Part shown: one piece after another, positions 39,974 through 52,318 of the stretch
How the letters are laid out: each line of letters begins with the position of its first letter
How positions within the stretch are numbered: position 1 is the stretch's first letter
Source: Perkinsus olseni
Taxonomy: Eukaryota > Perkinsozoa > Perkinsida > Perkinsidae
DNA: 58,203 nucleotides
Assembly (NCBI GenBank): GCA_013115135.1
Contig: JABANP010000325.1
Coordinates: forward strand, 1 to 58,203
Direction of reading: 5' to 3'
Made by a program: the position numbers and the translations under genes
The notes under the pieces: model-generated
Told to the model about the DNA's origin: nothing
The model's database searches: none
The model's input: only the letters and a program-made list of their open reading frames with translations

Positions 39974-42691
39974 GAACTCGGGAGAGCAAGCAGTCTATTC
40001 AACAGCGCTTGAGAATTCCGGGGAATGGGCCCAGAGGCTCATCACAACTGCATAGCTGTATATCGTTTCCTGTATAACGCCTAGTTCTAGACAGCGAGCA
40101 CTGCTCGCCGAGCAGCACATCGAGAAGAGTCTGAGCCGATATGACCCGTTTCGTGCCACAATGACCGTGACGCCGAAAATTTCGTTTTAGAAGTCACTCA
40201 TCATAGCGGTATTTTCAAAATTATTTTGACAAAATACTATTTTGTTGTCATCGTGCATTCGATGATAGTCGTCCCGAGCGTTACTCGCGGTGTGTCTTTC
40301 AGACGAGGTTATTATTATCCTGGGGGGCGAGTGAATTGTCGAGGAATAAAGAGGGAAAGAAACCGTTCGATCTAACTACCGTGGAGCCTGTTCTGAAGCT
40401 GCTAGAGATACACAAAGCCAGTAACCCGATGACCCAGGTTCGATTCTAGGCGCTGACATTTTATTGGCTTGCGAGGTGCGAAAGCCGAGCGTGAGTGGGT
40501 GGGAAAACATGGTACTTGGCAGTCCGTGCCCTTACCGGGCGCCGGTGGGGATGTGAAGTTGTGGGCCCATGTGAACTCACCGAAACTTGTTATGACGAAC
40601 AGGGGCTTCAAACCTGAGGATAATATGAATCAACGACGTGAGTTGCATGGGAGACTTTCTTGAGAGAAAGTCACGCCCTACTACCTTTTGGGCAGTGACG
40701 ACAGGCCTCAGAACCATCGCGAGAGAGAGCAAAAGTGAGCTGTCTTCAGGTGCGGTTAAGCTCAGGACCACCTGGACTGGTCGTAAGCGACGTCACGCCT
40801 GGTGGCCCAACTGGTATTCCCCCGGCGGTGGCTCTTGAGTGCAGCGCTGCTCGTCATGAGAGATGTTTCGGTGGTGTCGTCTGAGTTGAGTCATGACGAC
40901 GAGTAGAGGGAAAATCATCTACATGCAGGGGTTCGGGGAGAGTGACTTGCATCGCCATGGAGAGTGGGCGTTGGTATAGGAAAAAGGACACCTCGTCAAT
41001 GCACTGGCACTGTTGTTCCTTGAACTTAGTAGTGTTATCCTGTTCATAGTAGCGGAGATTTCCTTATGTATTTCCTACGGCAGAAGTACTTTTATGATAC
41101 CATAAAACCCCTATTTAGTAGTTGAAGGTTCTTTTGGTGGAGGAACGCGGAGGAGGTGAGCAACGTCGTGGCGCGGTGACGAGTCTTCGCGATCCGTATC
41201 TTGTCAAGAAATAACTTAAAATCATGAACGAGGTTATCTCCCACTCAGCTCGTTTTATTGCGCTTGTTATGGTATGTGATCGAGAATTTTCTTTTCAAAA
41301 AAGTATTATTGTCGATCTCTTTAAAGTAAGAAAAGATAAAAACAGTTCTCTTTGGAATTTAAAATTCCGAATTTTCTAAGAGAACTCTTATTTTTATCTT
41401 CAACCGAAAATCGAAAAGCAGATTTCGCGGCTCGGCGGCTGCGGGAGCCGTCGTTTGGGCGAGGGTGCCTCTCGCTCCGGTAGCGAGAGGCATTGAAACG
41501 ACGCGGAAAATCATGTGGGTTCCGTTAGAGGCTGATGGTTAGATCAATCAGTACCTTTGTGGTTATGGAATAAAGCAGTCAGAGCATGGCATGCCCTTGT
41601 GGCCTCGGCCTTGTCCTTGTTCACTCGGCCCCAAACCATGCCATTCAGAAGCCCACCGTGAGGGTGAAGCCATCATGCCAACACTCGAGGATATCACATT
41701 AGTGAGTGAAGCCACCGGTTTTGCAGTAGGGTCGAAATTAGGACATTAATTTGGTGAATGAATACAACCTAACGCATACAACCTACAAGATACTTTGCCG
41801 CGATCAAAGTCCCAGCAATGCATAATGGCTTCGGCGTTATTTTCGTGCTTGGGACAACGTCTGACTCGGCAATTCAAAAGGTGAAAACCTTTTGCAGTAC
41901 TCCCCTCGTCAGCTGCACCCGCGGCCCGCGGGCCGCGGGCATCTGTGAGACGTCACTCGGTACTACCAGTTCAGGTAGACACAGTCTACCTAGCTGTGGT
42001 CGCGTGCATGGTGGAGTGCATGTGGCGCCGGCTGCGGCGATGATAGCTCTTCCCTTCCCCTACTAATTTTTTGACGCAAAACACGGTAGACCTATTAGAG
42101 CGCCCTGAGGACTCCAAGTTCCGGTCGGCAGGAATTTCTTCCACTCAACTTCCATCGAAGACCATTCGAATTGCACATATTTTTAGCGCTAGCCTAGCTT
42201 AGCACTGCTAGCTCAGCGGCCGCTAACCCGCTAGCTCTGGAGACACCAGGGGGCGACGAGTTCTCACATGCTGACGATTACTGATGGCGTCTCAGTCGTG
42301 GGTTCAACTCATGTGATTACACGACCGTCCGAGATTACCTCAACCTCGTCCACCACTAGCTGAGTAAACTCGGCACTATAACCTACCCGATCAGCTCTTC
42401 GACTTGCGTACAATTGCGCGCGGTCGTCTCCACTCACGAGAGTCGCTGGTTTTAAGAATGAAAGAGCCGACTGCAAAGATCCCCTCCCTCGCTCCCGAGG
42501 TTGAGGCCGTTTTGACCGAGGCATGCAGAGGCCCGTGTTAACGTACTGTAGGGGAGCTTAACCGCACTCCTGCCACTGGAGAGCTCGGGCGTGAGTGCGT
42601 TAAGGGGACGCTGGGACATGAGCCGTCCCGCTAGTTCCCCGTCATACCGTTCGCTACAGTCCACGACGTATCCAATTGTTACACCTTGGCA
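39974..42691. other. No supported gene
   Basis: Contents seen: an imperfect inverted repeat at about 41330-41400 (GATAAAAAC...AGTTCTCT and its mirror), a GTGGCGCGGTGA motif near 41168 and a triplet at 41919-41938. ORFs at 41818-42066 and 42309-42524 have no support. A tRNA-like T-arm word at 40438 has no matching acceptor stem. Confidence 0.45.
41919..41938. repeat. Palindromic triplet from a self-complementary word
   Basis: CCGCGG, c, CCGCGG, g, CCGCGG; perfect. Confidence 0.85.
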
Positions 42692-42711
42692 AGGTGAGTC
42701 ACCTTAGGTGA
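42692..42711. repeat. Palindromic triplet just upstream of a start codon
   Basis: AGGTGA, g, TCACCT, t, AGGTGA; perfect. It ends 7 bp before the ATG of family X member 2, so it would form a hairpin in the 5' leader. Confidence 0.9.
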
Positions 42712-42718
42712 CCTTGCG

Positions 42719-43468
42719 ATGGCTTCTTCAAAGTTTCGCCTCAACTGGCTCTACCGCAACCTGTTCTGCGTTCTCTGTATCCTCCAAGTGGTGAGGGCGC
42801 AGGTGCCTGTGGTTGCTGATTACCCCGAGGGTTGCCATGCTGGTCCCCGTTCGTCGAGGGCCACCATTCATGTCCTATCACCGGGCTCCTGCTTGTACTT
42901 GATGAGAGGTCCCAACAAGGACGGGGATGATGAAGAGAGTGCTGGTATTGTCATCAAGACCAACGTCGCTGGGGTCGTAGGCAAGTTGAAGATACAGCTA
43001 GATGTTGTTGGCCACTCCCCTCACTATTTCGGGACGCCGAATGTCAGCGTGGAGACTAGCGGCTTCGCTTTCCTTGATTACCAGTCTGAGGATCATCATA
43101 TCTGGTGGTATCCTGGCCCACAAGAGATGCACTTCACTCCGAGCGACGAAGGGTATCTTCAAGTCTCCTTGCCCTCAACTTCGGGCGCTCAGTTTCCGAG
43201 AGATCAGCAAGCCATTACTCATCATCACAAACTCTCCGGCGTCGCCACCAGTGATGGAGTTAGTCTTTATGGCCATACAGAGCAAACTGGCAGCAGTAAT
43301 GTGCCTCTCAAGGTTGACTTGAAAATGGCCATTAAGAGGGTTGGTGGAGGTTGGAATTATCTGATTGGATACGATGCGAGAGGTACCTATAAGGCTCCTT
43401 TCGGGACGGAGACCACGTATCACCATTCCGTGAACATCGCCAAAGGCACTTTATACTACCCACCCTAG
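42719..43468 (+). CDS. Secreted protein family X, member 2
   Basis: A 249-residue protein with the ATG at 42719 and a signal peptide (NLFCVLCILQVVRA, probable cleavage before QVPVV). The family blocks are complete: ADYPEGCHAGP and SPGSCLYLMRG with both cysteines, ESAGIVIKTNV, NVSVETSGFAFL, LSGVATSDGVSLYG, GGWNYLIGYDARGTY and IAKGTLYYPP. It is about as long as member 1 and aligns with it over the whole length with few gaps. The two conserved cysteines, about 20 residues apart, could form one disulfide. It is single-exon, and a palindromic triplet sits in the leader at 42692-42711. The family is not recognised; an exported, possibly host- or surface-directed role is inference. Confidence 0.85.
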   Translation: MASSKFRLNWLYRNLFCVLCILQVVRAQVPVVADYPEGCHAGPRSSRATIHVLSPGSCLYLMRGPNKDGDDEESAGIVIKTNVAGVVGKLKIQLDVVGHSPHYFGTPNVSVETSGFAFLDYQSEDHHIWWYPGPQEMHFTPSDEGYLQVSLPSTSGAQFPRDQQAITHHHKLSGVATSDGVSLYGHTEQTGSSNVPLKVDLKMAIKRVGGGWNYLIGYDARGTYKAPFGTETTYHHSVNIAKGTLYYPP

Positions 43469-45220
43469 AGCCGATTAAGTTTGATGTTGAAGACAGTTCG
43501 AGTTTTTGCCATGGAGTGAATCGCGAATAGTACCGCTGATGAGGTCCCTTCTGTTAACTTTATCAGTACATGAGCACCCATAGAATGTTCATGTGGACGA
43601 CTGCCGCTGTGCCGCGCTGCGGATGTTGATACTCACATGCGCTCAGAAGCTTCGTAGAGATTCTGCCGTCGGAGCCCGAGGCCCTGAGCCGTCTCTCACA
43701 GCACCATTATATTGCTTCACTGGGTAGTTCAGCAACACATATTTGTGAGCAGAGTTCTAGTCGGGGGAAATGTCTGTCAAGCATCTTTGATGCCAAAATC
43801 GCTACATGTCGCTACATCGCATGATCTTCGGCGTCGGCGCCCATGGTACGATACATGGACAGCGGAGCCTCTCCGCCGGAGCGGGGCTGGGAGATCCCTG
43901 TCGCCGGGCGACTCGAGCTAGTTGTGAAATACTAACCGTGGGTGAGCTGCAAGGTAATGGCTGTAGCAATGAGAGAACGAACCCTGCGTCAAGGAGGCTC
44001 GAACGTCAGACAATCTGCGAACTTCAAAGGAGTCTACAGACTTCGAATCAATTTTTCAGACTTCCAGTATTACAGTTCTCCTGCCTTCTAGACCTTGATC
44101 GCATCGAGTTCAGTCCAAATACGGTGGCCGTTTTCTCGGAGTACGACAGATCCGAATGGATTCAACTACAGCGCGATAACGCTCTCATTTCTATTTTTCC
44201 CATAAAGATCGTTTCCTGGAAACCTTGGGGTAGCATCTTCAATCCGATAGGAGCACGTGACCTTCCCGCTCAGGCAACTCTCGTACTGACGCCTCCTGAG
44301 GCGGCATTTTCGGCTGCGTCTCGGGAGTATTTTTGGTTGTTAGAGTAGTCGACTAAAAGTGGTTCAAGTAACTATTTTTTCTCATCAGAGCCACTTTCTC
44401 TGGGTGTTGATGGGAATGAGCGAAGAACAGTCTAATGCTTGCATATTGGTGAAAAAAACGTTACCGCGTGTCGTGAATTCTGTGGGGAAGGATTTTTGAA
44501 AAATCCTTCTTCCAAAAAAATTCATTTTTTTGAAAAATGATTCGGATTTTTCAGAAAAATCCTTTTTTCTCATACAGTGCCAGACGGTCGATAAATGTTA
44601 CACAAGTGCTCTGGTTGGAGACTGGAGGCTCTAGTGATTTATTATGAAGCCATTCGTTCGAACACGTCAACGCAAGGACGTTCCTTGACAGCTCTGTCAA
44701 GAAAAAATGACAAATGATACGAGGCGACGGGGTACTCCGCGGGCCATTCAGGGACTGTCAAAGATTGATAGAGTAGTGGTATTTGCGGGGCACGATGGGC
44801 AGACTGGCCGGGGCCAGAGAATGTTTAGAACGACGAAGGATAGGGTGCGATTTTGTTCGCTTATTCGAGTTAGTTGATGGCGGATTTGGTTGGATTTCGG
44901 CGATGTGAGTGGAGCGGCAGTATCCCGTTTTTCACATCTAAGGAGAGCATCGAATGGCCATATTGACTTTTTTCTAATTCTGAAATGATATGAGCCCTCC
45001 GGTGAACCAAAAAAATAGACGTCCTGTTGAAGAGTCAGCACGTAAACTGTTCATTAGCGGTGGGAGGCAACATCGGTTCTCACATCGCTCCGTCTGCTGG
45101 GCTGTGCATGGGTATTAAACTGAAATGAGTCGAAAGAATCGAGACCTGAAGCATTAGGCGTTTCCTGCCATATTTGCGAACCGAGGGTTCATGTTCATTT
45201 GCACAGAGTACTTTTTTCAT
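43469..45220. other. No firm gene; one long ORF
   Basis: 43806-44348 (plus) is open for 180 codons, with a plausible C-terminal half (LDRIEFSPNTVAVFSEYDRS, SIFNPIGARDLPAQ) but no domain, no signal peptide and no paralogue. I leave it uncalled at about 0.25 confidence. 44440-44580 is A/T-rich with TTTTTGAAAAAT palindromes. The SHMT promoter must lie in 44600-45190; no motif recognised. Confidence 0.4.
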
Positions 45221-48200
45221 ATGTTGACTCGCGCCGGGTCCATCCCTGGTTACCGTCGGTTGCTGAGCTCAGCCGTCAGCATCAGCAGCAGGAGTATTTC
45301 CGTGCAGGCACAGAGGCTCAACGCCCATTTGCCTGATGTGGATCCGGAGGTGAGCAATTTCGTGGCGCGGTGAAAGAATCTGAGTATGTTCCGGTTGTCT
45401 TCTTGTTCTTTATCGGATTCGAGGAATTGCCAATATCGCAGAGTTGGGAGATTTCTTGACTAAATCTCTCCACAAATTCTAAGCATGAGTCGTGCTCGAT
45501 CTAGAATGCGTTCGGCGCGGAATCGTGGACGCCTCTCTACCAACACCCCACCGCCTCAGTGTCGCGCAGGACATTGTGGAGAGTAGTCTGTCTGTGAGGC
45601 CAGGGGTCGCTTACTCGTGTAGAAGGGAGTGACCTAGGGGAGAGTCTTTTGAGGAACTGAGTGCTGATGACAGTCGAGCTGTGGACACTCATCTTGATGA
45701 ATGATCGAGGTTGATGAGTTGCCTGAAGGCTCCTGGAAGTATCATTGAAGGACATTCTGGGATGAGCAACCGTTTTCATCCTTGACGTCCCGTCAGGTCG
45801 CTAGTATCATTGAGAAAGAGAGGGGTAGACAGAAGAAGAATCTGGTCCTCATCGCCTCAGAGAACTTCACCAGTCAGGCCGTTTTGGATGCCATTGGCTC
45901 CATCATGACCAACAAGTAATTTCTGGGTCCGAAAACCATCGCTTTTTTCCTGATAGCTTATTCTCGTCATTTTTACCGACCCACTCGACAACCATGTAGG
46001 ATCTGTGGAGCACTGAGCCATCCAGCATACTCGAAGCATGAGAGTGCTTGTGAGCTTGTGGGAGTTCCACAATTTCTGCTGTAATTTGGAGCGTTCGATA
46101 TACTGTTTTTGAAACCCAGAATTTATCTCAGAACGCCGGAAAAAGTTCCAGAATAAGGGTTTGGCTGGTACCCAAGGGATGCCAATCAGGTACTCCGAGG
46201 GCTACCCTAATGCTCGATATTATGGTGGTAATGAATATATTGACCAGATGGAGAATCTTTGTCGTCAGAGGTAACTTATAAGGGAGGGCTGACCTTTTCG
46301 ACGCTCGGGCTAGCTGCCCGACTTCCGTAGCGTTCGAGGGGGTCGGGCGGTGGTAGCGTCCTCAATTTTTGCACTAACTGGAGACGTTATTTTTATCAAT
46401 GAATTTTTTTCACCATTCAGTTTTACCGTACCATTTTTTTACCATTCAGTAATATGAACCAGCTCAGAGTGATGCATTTTTTTGGGTCTCCGGCGGCCAT
46501 GGACGTTCAACACTATTTTACGGTAAAATTTTTTACCCGTCAGTCGAAGCGGTGGAGGGTCTGTGGTGCGAGCTGACCGATGATTTATTTGAGGACTTCC
46601 GCTGGGAGTGATCGCATTTCAGAGCGCTGGACGCTTACAGACTCAGTCCGGAAAAAAATGGGGCGTCAACGTCCAGCCCCTTTCCGGATCCCCTGCCAAC
46701 TTTCAAGTGTAAAGCTCGGCCGCGGGTAGTCTAGGTCCTTACTCATGGATTGTAGTTACACGGCTTTGATGGAGCCTCATGATCGATTGATGGCCCTGGA
46801 CCTTCCGCACGGCGGTCACCTTTCTCATGGATACCAAACGGGTAGGATCGACTGGGCTGAGCTGCCATCGATGCTAGTCTAGCTGAGTGGTATTGTCGGC
46901 AAGCTTAAACTCTCGCACACACTTAGCTCTGTTGGAATGAAATTTCGGGTGGAAAAAAAGCGGGTAAAAAGAAGTGGATTTCATCACGCGACTAGATCTT
47001 TACAATCGGTCGTTTCGTGCGTGCAACCGATACATTAGTATTATTGTTGGTACAATGGAGTTTTTACCCGCGAGGTGAAAAACACTAGTGAAAAACACAT
47101 TTCGCACTTCACATCGCGAAATTCACACTCGACAAGTGAAAAACGCGTGAAAACCTGAGGTGTTTTTTTCCCTCGCGGTGTTAAACGCGAAGCAATTTCG
47201 CGTTTCTCGCGTTTTTTTACTTGGCGTAAAAACGCCACTTCACGTATTACGGGTGAAACTCTAATGTGCTCATGGGTTTCGAGATGAGAGCGAGTCGTGC
47301 GAAAAAAAACGACTGAAATTTTCTCGTGTTGCTCGTCGAGAATGCACGTTCTGTGTTGGGATGAGTCAGATACGAAGAAGGTCTCAATGGTATCGAAATT
47401 CTGGACATCGATGCCTTATAGGCTGGATGAGAAGACCGGGCTCATCGACTATGATGAGCTCGAGCTCCTGGCGACGAGGTAGGGATGGGCCTCATGGCGT
47501 GTTCCAGACATCTTTTCTGTTGACGAGCCGTGAGGATGATCCTGCCCTGGTTAGGATCACTTCTGAAAACTGCCTGTGACAGGAGGTCAGTGGAAAGAAA
47601 ATTTGACTTTTTCCCGGCTATTTTTCCTCAGAAAAATAGCGCTTAGTGTGAAAAATACGGCGAGAAAGCGAGCGATGGATCGATTCTATCCATCCGGTTA
47701 ACTTTCTGCAGCTCCTCAACGCCACGTATCGGAGAATCGCCTCTCTCAAGTCTTAAGAGAATTGGGTGCTCTCGGTGCGTTGCTCTTGTTTTATTTTTAT
47801 TCTATTCGCAGGTTCAGGCCGAAAATTCTCATCACGGGCTACTCCGCGTATCCCCGATTTCCCGACTTCGAGCGTTTTCGAGAAATCGCGGATAAGTCGG
47901 GTAAGTGATGGTCGAACCGTAGTCGTCTGACGACAAGGCTGGAGAGGGATTTTTATCCTGTGCTCTGTCTTGATTGAAAACCTTCGCAGGTTCGATCCTC
48001 ATGTGCGACATGGCGCATATTTCGGGACTCGTTGCTGCTGGGGTAAGAGGCGTTGCTCTGGATATGGGATTTCGACGGGTCGCTTAAACGAAGGATGAAT
48101 AACGAATGGTGTGGTATGAAGGTACATCCGTCGCCGTTTGAGGATTGTGACGTTGTTACCACTACCACTCACAAGACGTTGAGAGGTGAGTATGTTACGC

Positions 48201-50138
48201 ACTCGAAGGTGCACTCGAGTTGGAGCTTCCTGACTCAGGTCCGAGAGGTGCTATGATATTCTATCGGATAGGTCAGAAGGGAGTGGATAAAAAGGGCAAC
48301 GCCATAGCTTATGATTATGCGGAAAAGATTAACTCGACTGTTTTCCCCGGCATGCAAGTAAGCGATTGTCGATTTTTGTTCACCCTTCACCATGAATAGC
48401 CTTCATAAATTATGATATTATGAATCATAATATTGCTGCTATCGGAGGGCCTTACTAGAGACTATCGGAGCATCACTGGTCATGAACCCGGTGTCTATAG
48501 TATTCGCGCGTATTTGGTTGTTTCTCTCGTAGTTCTACGGAACTCGTACGCGTCGTCAGGATCAGCGGGTTCGTTTGTGTTTCGAAAAATGCGGAAAATT
48601 TGTTTGAAGGCGGAGAGTTCTTCGTTACTTCAGGGAGGACCTCACAACCACATCATTGCGGGCCTATCTGTCGCCCTAAAGCAGGCAGCTTCGGTCGAGT
48701 TTCGGGAGTATCAGGAGCAGGTCAGCGGCGATTTGTAGCTCAAGTCTGACGACATATTCGGATCTTAGGTTGTTGCCAATGCCGCGGCGCTGGCCACGGA
48801 GATGCAGAAGTTGGGATTCAATTTAGTTTCTGGAGGTGAGGATGGTGTGTCTTTTCTCAGGGGAGCATCTCCGTGGATTCTGGGCGAGAGTTGGTCGATT
48901 TCAGGTACGGAGAATCACTTGATGCTGGTTGATTTGAAGAACAAGGGGATCAATGGTAGCAAAGTCGAGAAGGTAGGGGGTGCTGAGCTACTACTCACTT
49001 TGGGAACTGCGGGGAGGGGATTTTGTCGGGTACCATTCAAGCACGCAAGGGGCCTTAGGTCCACTGCGAGTTCTTTTTTAATAAAAGTTCTCACCTGGGC
49101 GCTGTGGGATTGCGCTGGGGTTTTCTGTGCCGAAAGAGTGGTTCTCCAGTTGAATATCTTCTCTATCAAATCTCAGGTGTGTGAGCTTGCCTCCATCACT
49201 CTGAATAAGAACACCGTACCGGGCGACAGGAGTGCGATGAACCCGAGCGGTCTCAGAATTGGAAGCCCAGCGATGACTTCTAGAGGTGCTATGGGGACTC
49301 GCCGTTTTGAAGTGGTTGCGGGATTCGAGTATGAAATTGTAGTGTACTTGAAGAACTCAATAGGGTAACTCGAGAGGAGAGAGTTATGTTAGTAACAGCG
49401 AAAGACATACAGAGACAGATTGGATGAGCTTAAGTAGGAAGGACTCCCTCAGGAAGGGACAACAATTGTGTAGATACATCACAGAAATGGTGTGTCGAGA
49501 ATGGGATGTAGCAAGCGGTTGTTGACAAGCATTTGTCGTTTATTAGGTCGCTTTGAGTTAGCGGTGCTATGGCACGTCCTCCACGTGACTTCCGTTCCTC
49601 GAGCTACCGATTAGTTCAAATTTGCGGAGTGTTAGATGTCTTTCAGGGTGCACTGAAGAGGACTTCCGTCGAGTTGCGCGTTTTCTTAATCGGGCAGTGG
49701 ACATAGCTTTGGAGGTGGGTCATTGGAAACTCACTAGTCTTTCGCCTCGCTACTGCTACTACGGCTAAGGAACATAATTTCTGGCCGGATTTTAATTGAG
49801 ATAGGAAATGGTTTTTGCTAGATTTTTCCGGATCCGAAAGGTCTTTTATCGGGCCAAACGTCGCGGTAATAGGCTGCTCACTAGTAGTTGAGATGAAGGG
49901 ACAACAGCGATGAGTCACTGACGCTCTGTCCGCCTTCCGACGCCCACTGTCCCTCCCAAAACGGTTGGCGTCGGTGCTAGAGTTTGGTTACGATAGAATA
50001 TCCTCGTCGACGGTGCAGGTACAGAAGCGTGTCGGGTCCTCCAAGCAAGCGGCGTTCAACAAATTCATCGAGGAACATGACATGCCGGAGATTGAGGAAC
50101 TGAGGAGAGAGGTGGGCAGTCCGCGACAGGCCCGATAG
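45221..50138 (+). CDS. SHMT: Serine hydroxymethyltransferase, mitochondrial type, about 15 exons
   Basis: This PLP enzyme interconverts serine and glycine with tetrahydrofolate. The exons I can place are 45221-45349, 45797-45915, 46190-46270, 46623-46708, 46756-46841, 47370-47478, 47812-47900, 47990-48042, 48122-48185, 48239-48357, 48634-48720, 48769-48835, 48905-48972, 49177-about 49338 and 50019-50138. All use GT-AG introns and every junction is phase-consistent. Exon 1 is an Arg/Ser-rich targeting peptide ([20 protein letters not shown]), hence mitochondrial. Hallmarks are [61 protein letters not shown], the PLP-lysine box [10 protein letters not shown] (exon 9) and [11 protein letters not shown]. 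Total length is about 480 residues, normal for the family. One oddity: exon 4 has seven A's after SPE where five or eight are needed, which breaks the frame. An upstream ATG at 45191 is also possible. Confidence 0.95.
45341..45372 (+). promoter_or_regulatory. SHMT intron 1 donor containing the GTGGCGCG motif
   Basis: Exon 1 ends GATCCGGAG at 45349 and the intron begins GTGAGCAATTTCGTGGCGCG. Almost the same string occurs near 41155 (GAGGTGAGCAACGTCGTGGC) with no recognised exon, and the core GTGGCGCG recurs at 18366, 32613 and 32657. It may be an intronic repeat or element end. Confidence 0.4.
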
Positions 50139-50207
50139 GCACAACCTAGGCTCGGGGCTTTTGGAATGAAGTTTTCCAGTACAATGGCACGGAATGTGGA
50201 ACAGCGT

Positions 50208-50465
50208 GTTGGAAAGTTTTTAGTCTAAAGCCAGTCTCCGGCTTAGTTAGACTTCTGCCGATGTGCTCGGTTAGGGACTCCCTGTAGCGTTGATAAACAT
50301 TGCAATGAGGTGGTCCATCAAGAAGCATGTCAATAGCATGGAATGTCGTATGACACACGACTTGGCATACGCGGATTTGGCATACGGGACTTGGCATGCG
50401 AAGTCTCGCCGCAGTAGCTTGAGTCTAACTAAGCCAGCGACGGCGTTTGGTTTCAAACTCACACG
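50208..50465. repeat. Fold-back (MITE-like) element of about 250 bp
   Basis: The left arm near 50225-50255 (GCTTAGTTAGAC core) is mirrored at 50424-50445 (GTCTAACTAAGC core) with extra flanking similarity. A related left arm occurs at 29862. The middle contains three TTGGCATACG-type direct repeats (50360-50400). No coding sequence inside. Confidence 0.55.
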
Positions 50466-50737
50466 CACACGTCTGCCCGGAGCTGGGTCACCTGAAATTC
50501 TTCTTGTTTCTGTCTCTCCGAGTGTTGACCAACAGACTAGTCGCAGCCATATCTTGCTATCTTGCGCTCACTTGCTCATATTAGCATTGATGTGTACGTA
50601 TACTCACAGTGGTTTGAAGGCCAATTATGACGCTTGGTGCACTGCTGCCCCCTACGCAACTAGAGTTCTACATGCCATACTCGGAGTCAAGTGGGTCGAC
50701 TCTCAGGTTGAAACATTCGCCTCAAGTTTCGAGCAAA

Positions 50738-50905
50738 TAGGGAAAGCTCACCCGTGATGGTTCTCGACGCCGCCGGCGTTAAGCCTTCTCGAGCTGGCGC
50801 AGACTTTTTTGTGTCTTCGAAGTTTATTCTGGCTCTGCTAAGGAGCCCAGTGTCTCATCGACGGATCTGTTGTGTGTCCAGTCGATTTAATCAAACACAG
50901 CAACT
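50738..50905. repeat. Dispersed repeat shared with 54483-54650
   Basis: The two stretches align over about 165 bp at high identity (GGGAAAGCTCACCC, then CGACGCCGCCGG, CTTCTCGAGCTGGCGCAGAC, AGCCCAGTGTCT). Reading frames through it differ between copies, so it is probably a transposon remnant rather than a gene. Confidence 0.8.
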
Positions 50906-52318
50906 TGCAGTTTGCGAGTGGCTTGAGAACCTCTGCAAGTTCAATTTTTTCGCCTCTCCCACGGAGCTCGAAGCCGAAGCCGAGTTGCCGAAGCCGGCCT
51001 CGGGCGTCTTCTGACGAAGTGTTTTCGGCCTCCACCGTGTGCGTATCAGTAACTCATCATCAGTTGAATCCGAGTATCGTCTCGCAGGTCTGCTGAAGGG
51101 AAATACTCGCAGGGTTCATCTCGGAGCTCCGCACAGAAGTGGAATCTCGTCGAACGCGTGCTCGAAGGTGGCAGAAGCAGAGATGAGATGATGAGCAGGT
51201 TCGGCAACTCAAATATAGCCCGACACGGACCGCCCGAAAGAGGGAAAGGGATGATCCCATGGTGGGTGTTGGATGTGTTCTTCGCGATCCCTCTGCATTT
51301 TGCAGCATGCGCGAGGGGTTTCTGGCTTGTAGCGTGATAGTTCAGGAGGATTGCCGGGGCTACCCCGTTACCTGCGTACCCGTGCGACAAGTTGTCGGGT
51401 TCGGGTTGTCGCCGACAACACGTCGCACGGAAGAGACCGAAGGAATTGTGCCAGGCACAATGTGCCTCCGCAGGACCGCACCTTCTGGGTGCTGGACCGC
51501 GAGATTTCAGTGATGGGATGAGTTGGAAAAAATCGGTAAATCGAAATGGAGCGGTACTTCACCTCGACAGTGGCTGGCAGTGCCGACAACGGCGTTTTCG
51601 GCACGCCGGTAGTGGACTGCAGCAGTTCAACCTGAACGGCTTGCGATATTGAGGAGAGACACTGCAAGACACAACGCAAGTCATGACCAGTTGCTGACTG
51701 AGGGGCCCTTTGAGAGGGTACGTAATACTGAGATAATGCGAACCAGCTGCACGCAGCTACGCCAGTCACTCTTAAGAAGAGAAGATGAGGAAAGACGAAT
51801 CTACTCGTCAGATTTACTCCGCAAAAGTATACAGAAGCTTGCGTCACTGGGTGAGACCGAATCGCGGGCCATAGTGGGCCATGCCGGCTGCTTACAAAAT
51901 CCACCAACGCACGGCGCAGTCGGAAACGGTCATTAGTCCGATGGGTCCAACGACGATAAACATGAAGTCTCTCGGATCATCTTCGCACAGCGCTGTAGCG
52001 ATTGCATACGGAGTGTAAGGCGATGTTGTATCAGCGCCACCACAGTACGCTAAGAAGCCACCAGTACTCGGTACAGCAGTGCACATCGTACTTCGTTTCA
52101 TTATAGATTTGAGAAGAAAATACCCGACAGAAGATGTTGCTCGATGACGGACTGATAGCGAGTAGAGAAAAAACGAACGATAACGGGCACGATCGGGTGT
52201 GAGAGATATACAGAGGCCAGCCACCTGTGACAGGTGACCTGTCGTCGAGTAATATGAACAACAGAATTACAGACCACTGAGTGCTCATCATTCAGAGGCT
52301 CTGCGTGAAGAACCAGGT
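50906..52318. other. No supported gene
   Basis: Overlapping ORFs on both strands at 51368-51936 show no motif. Triplets at 51447-51466 (TGTGCC/GGCACA/TGTGCC) and 52223-52242 (ACCTGT/ACAGGT/ACCTGT) are perfect. A TTGTCG/CGACAA palindrome patch lies at 51386-51416. Confidence 0.45.

Noticed and set aside
43806..44348. 180-codon ORF
   Set aside because: No domain, leader or paralogue, and a poor N-terminal half; noted only in the regional description.
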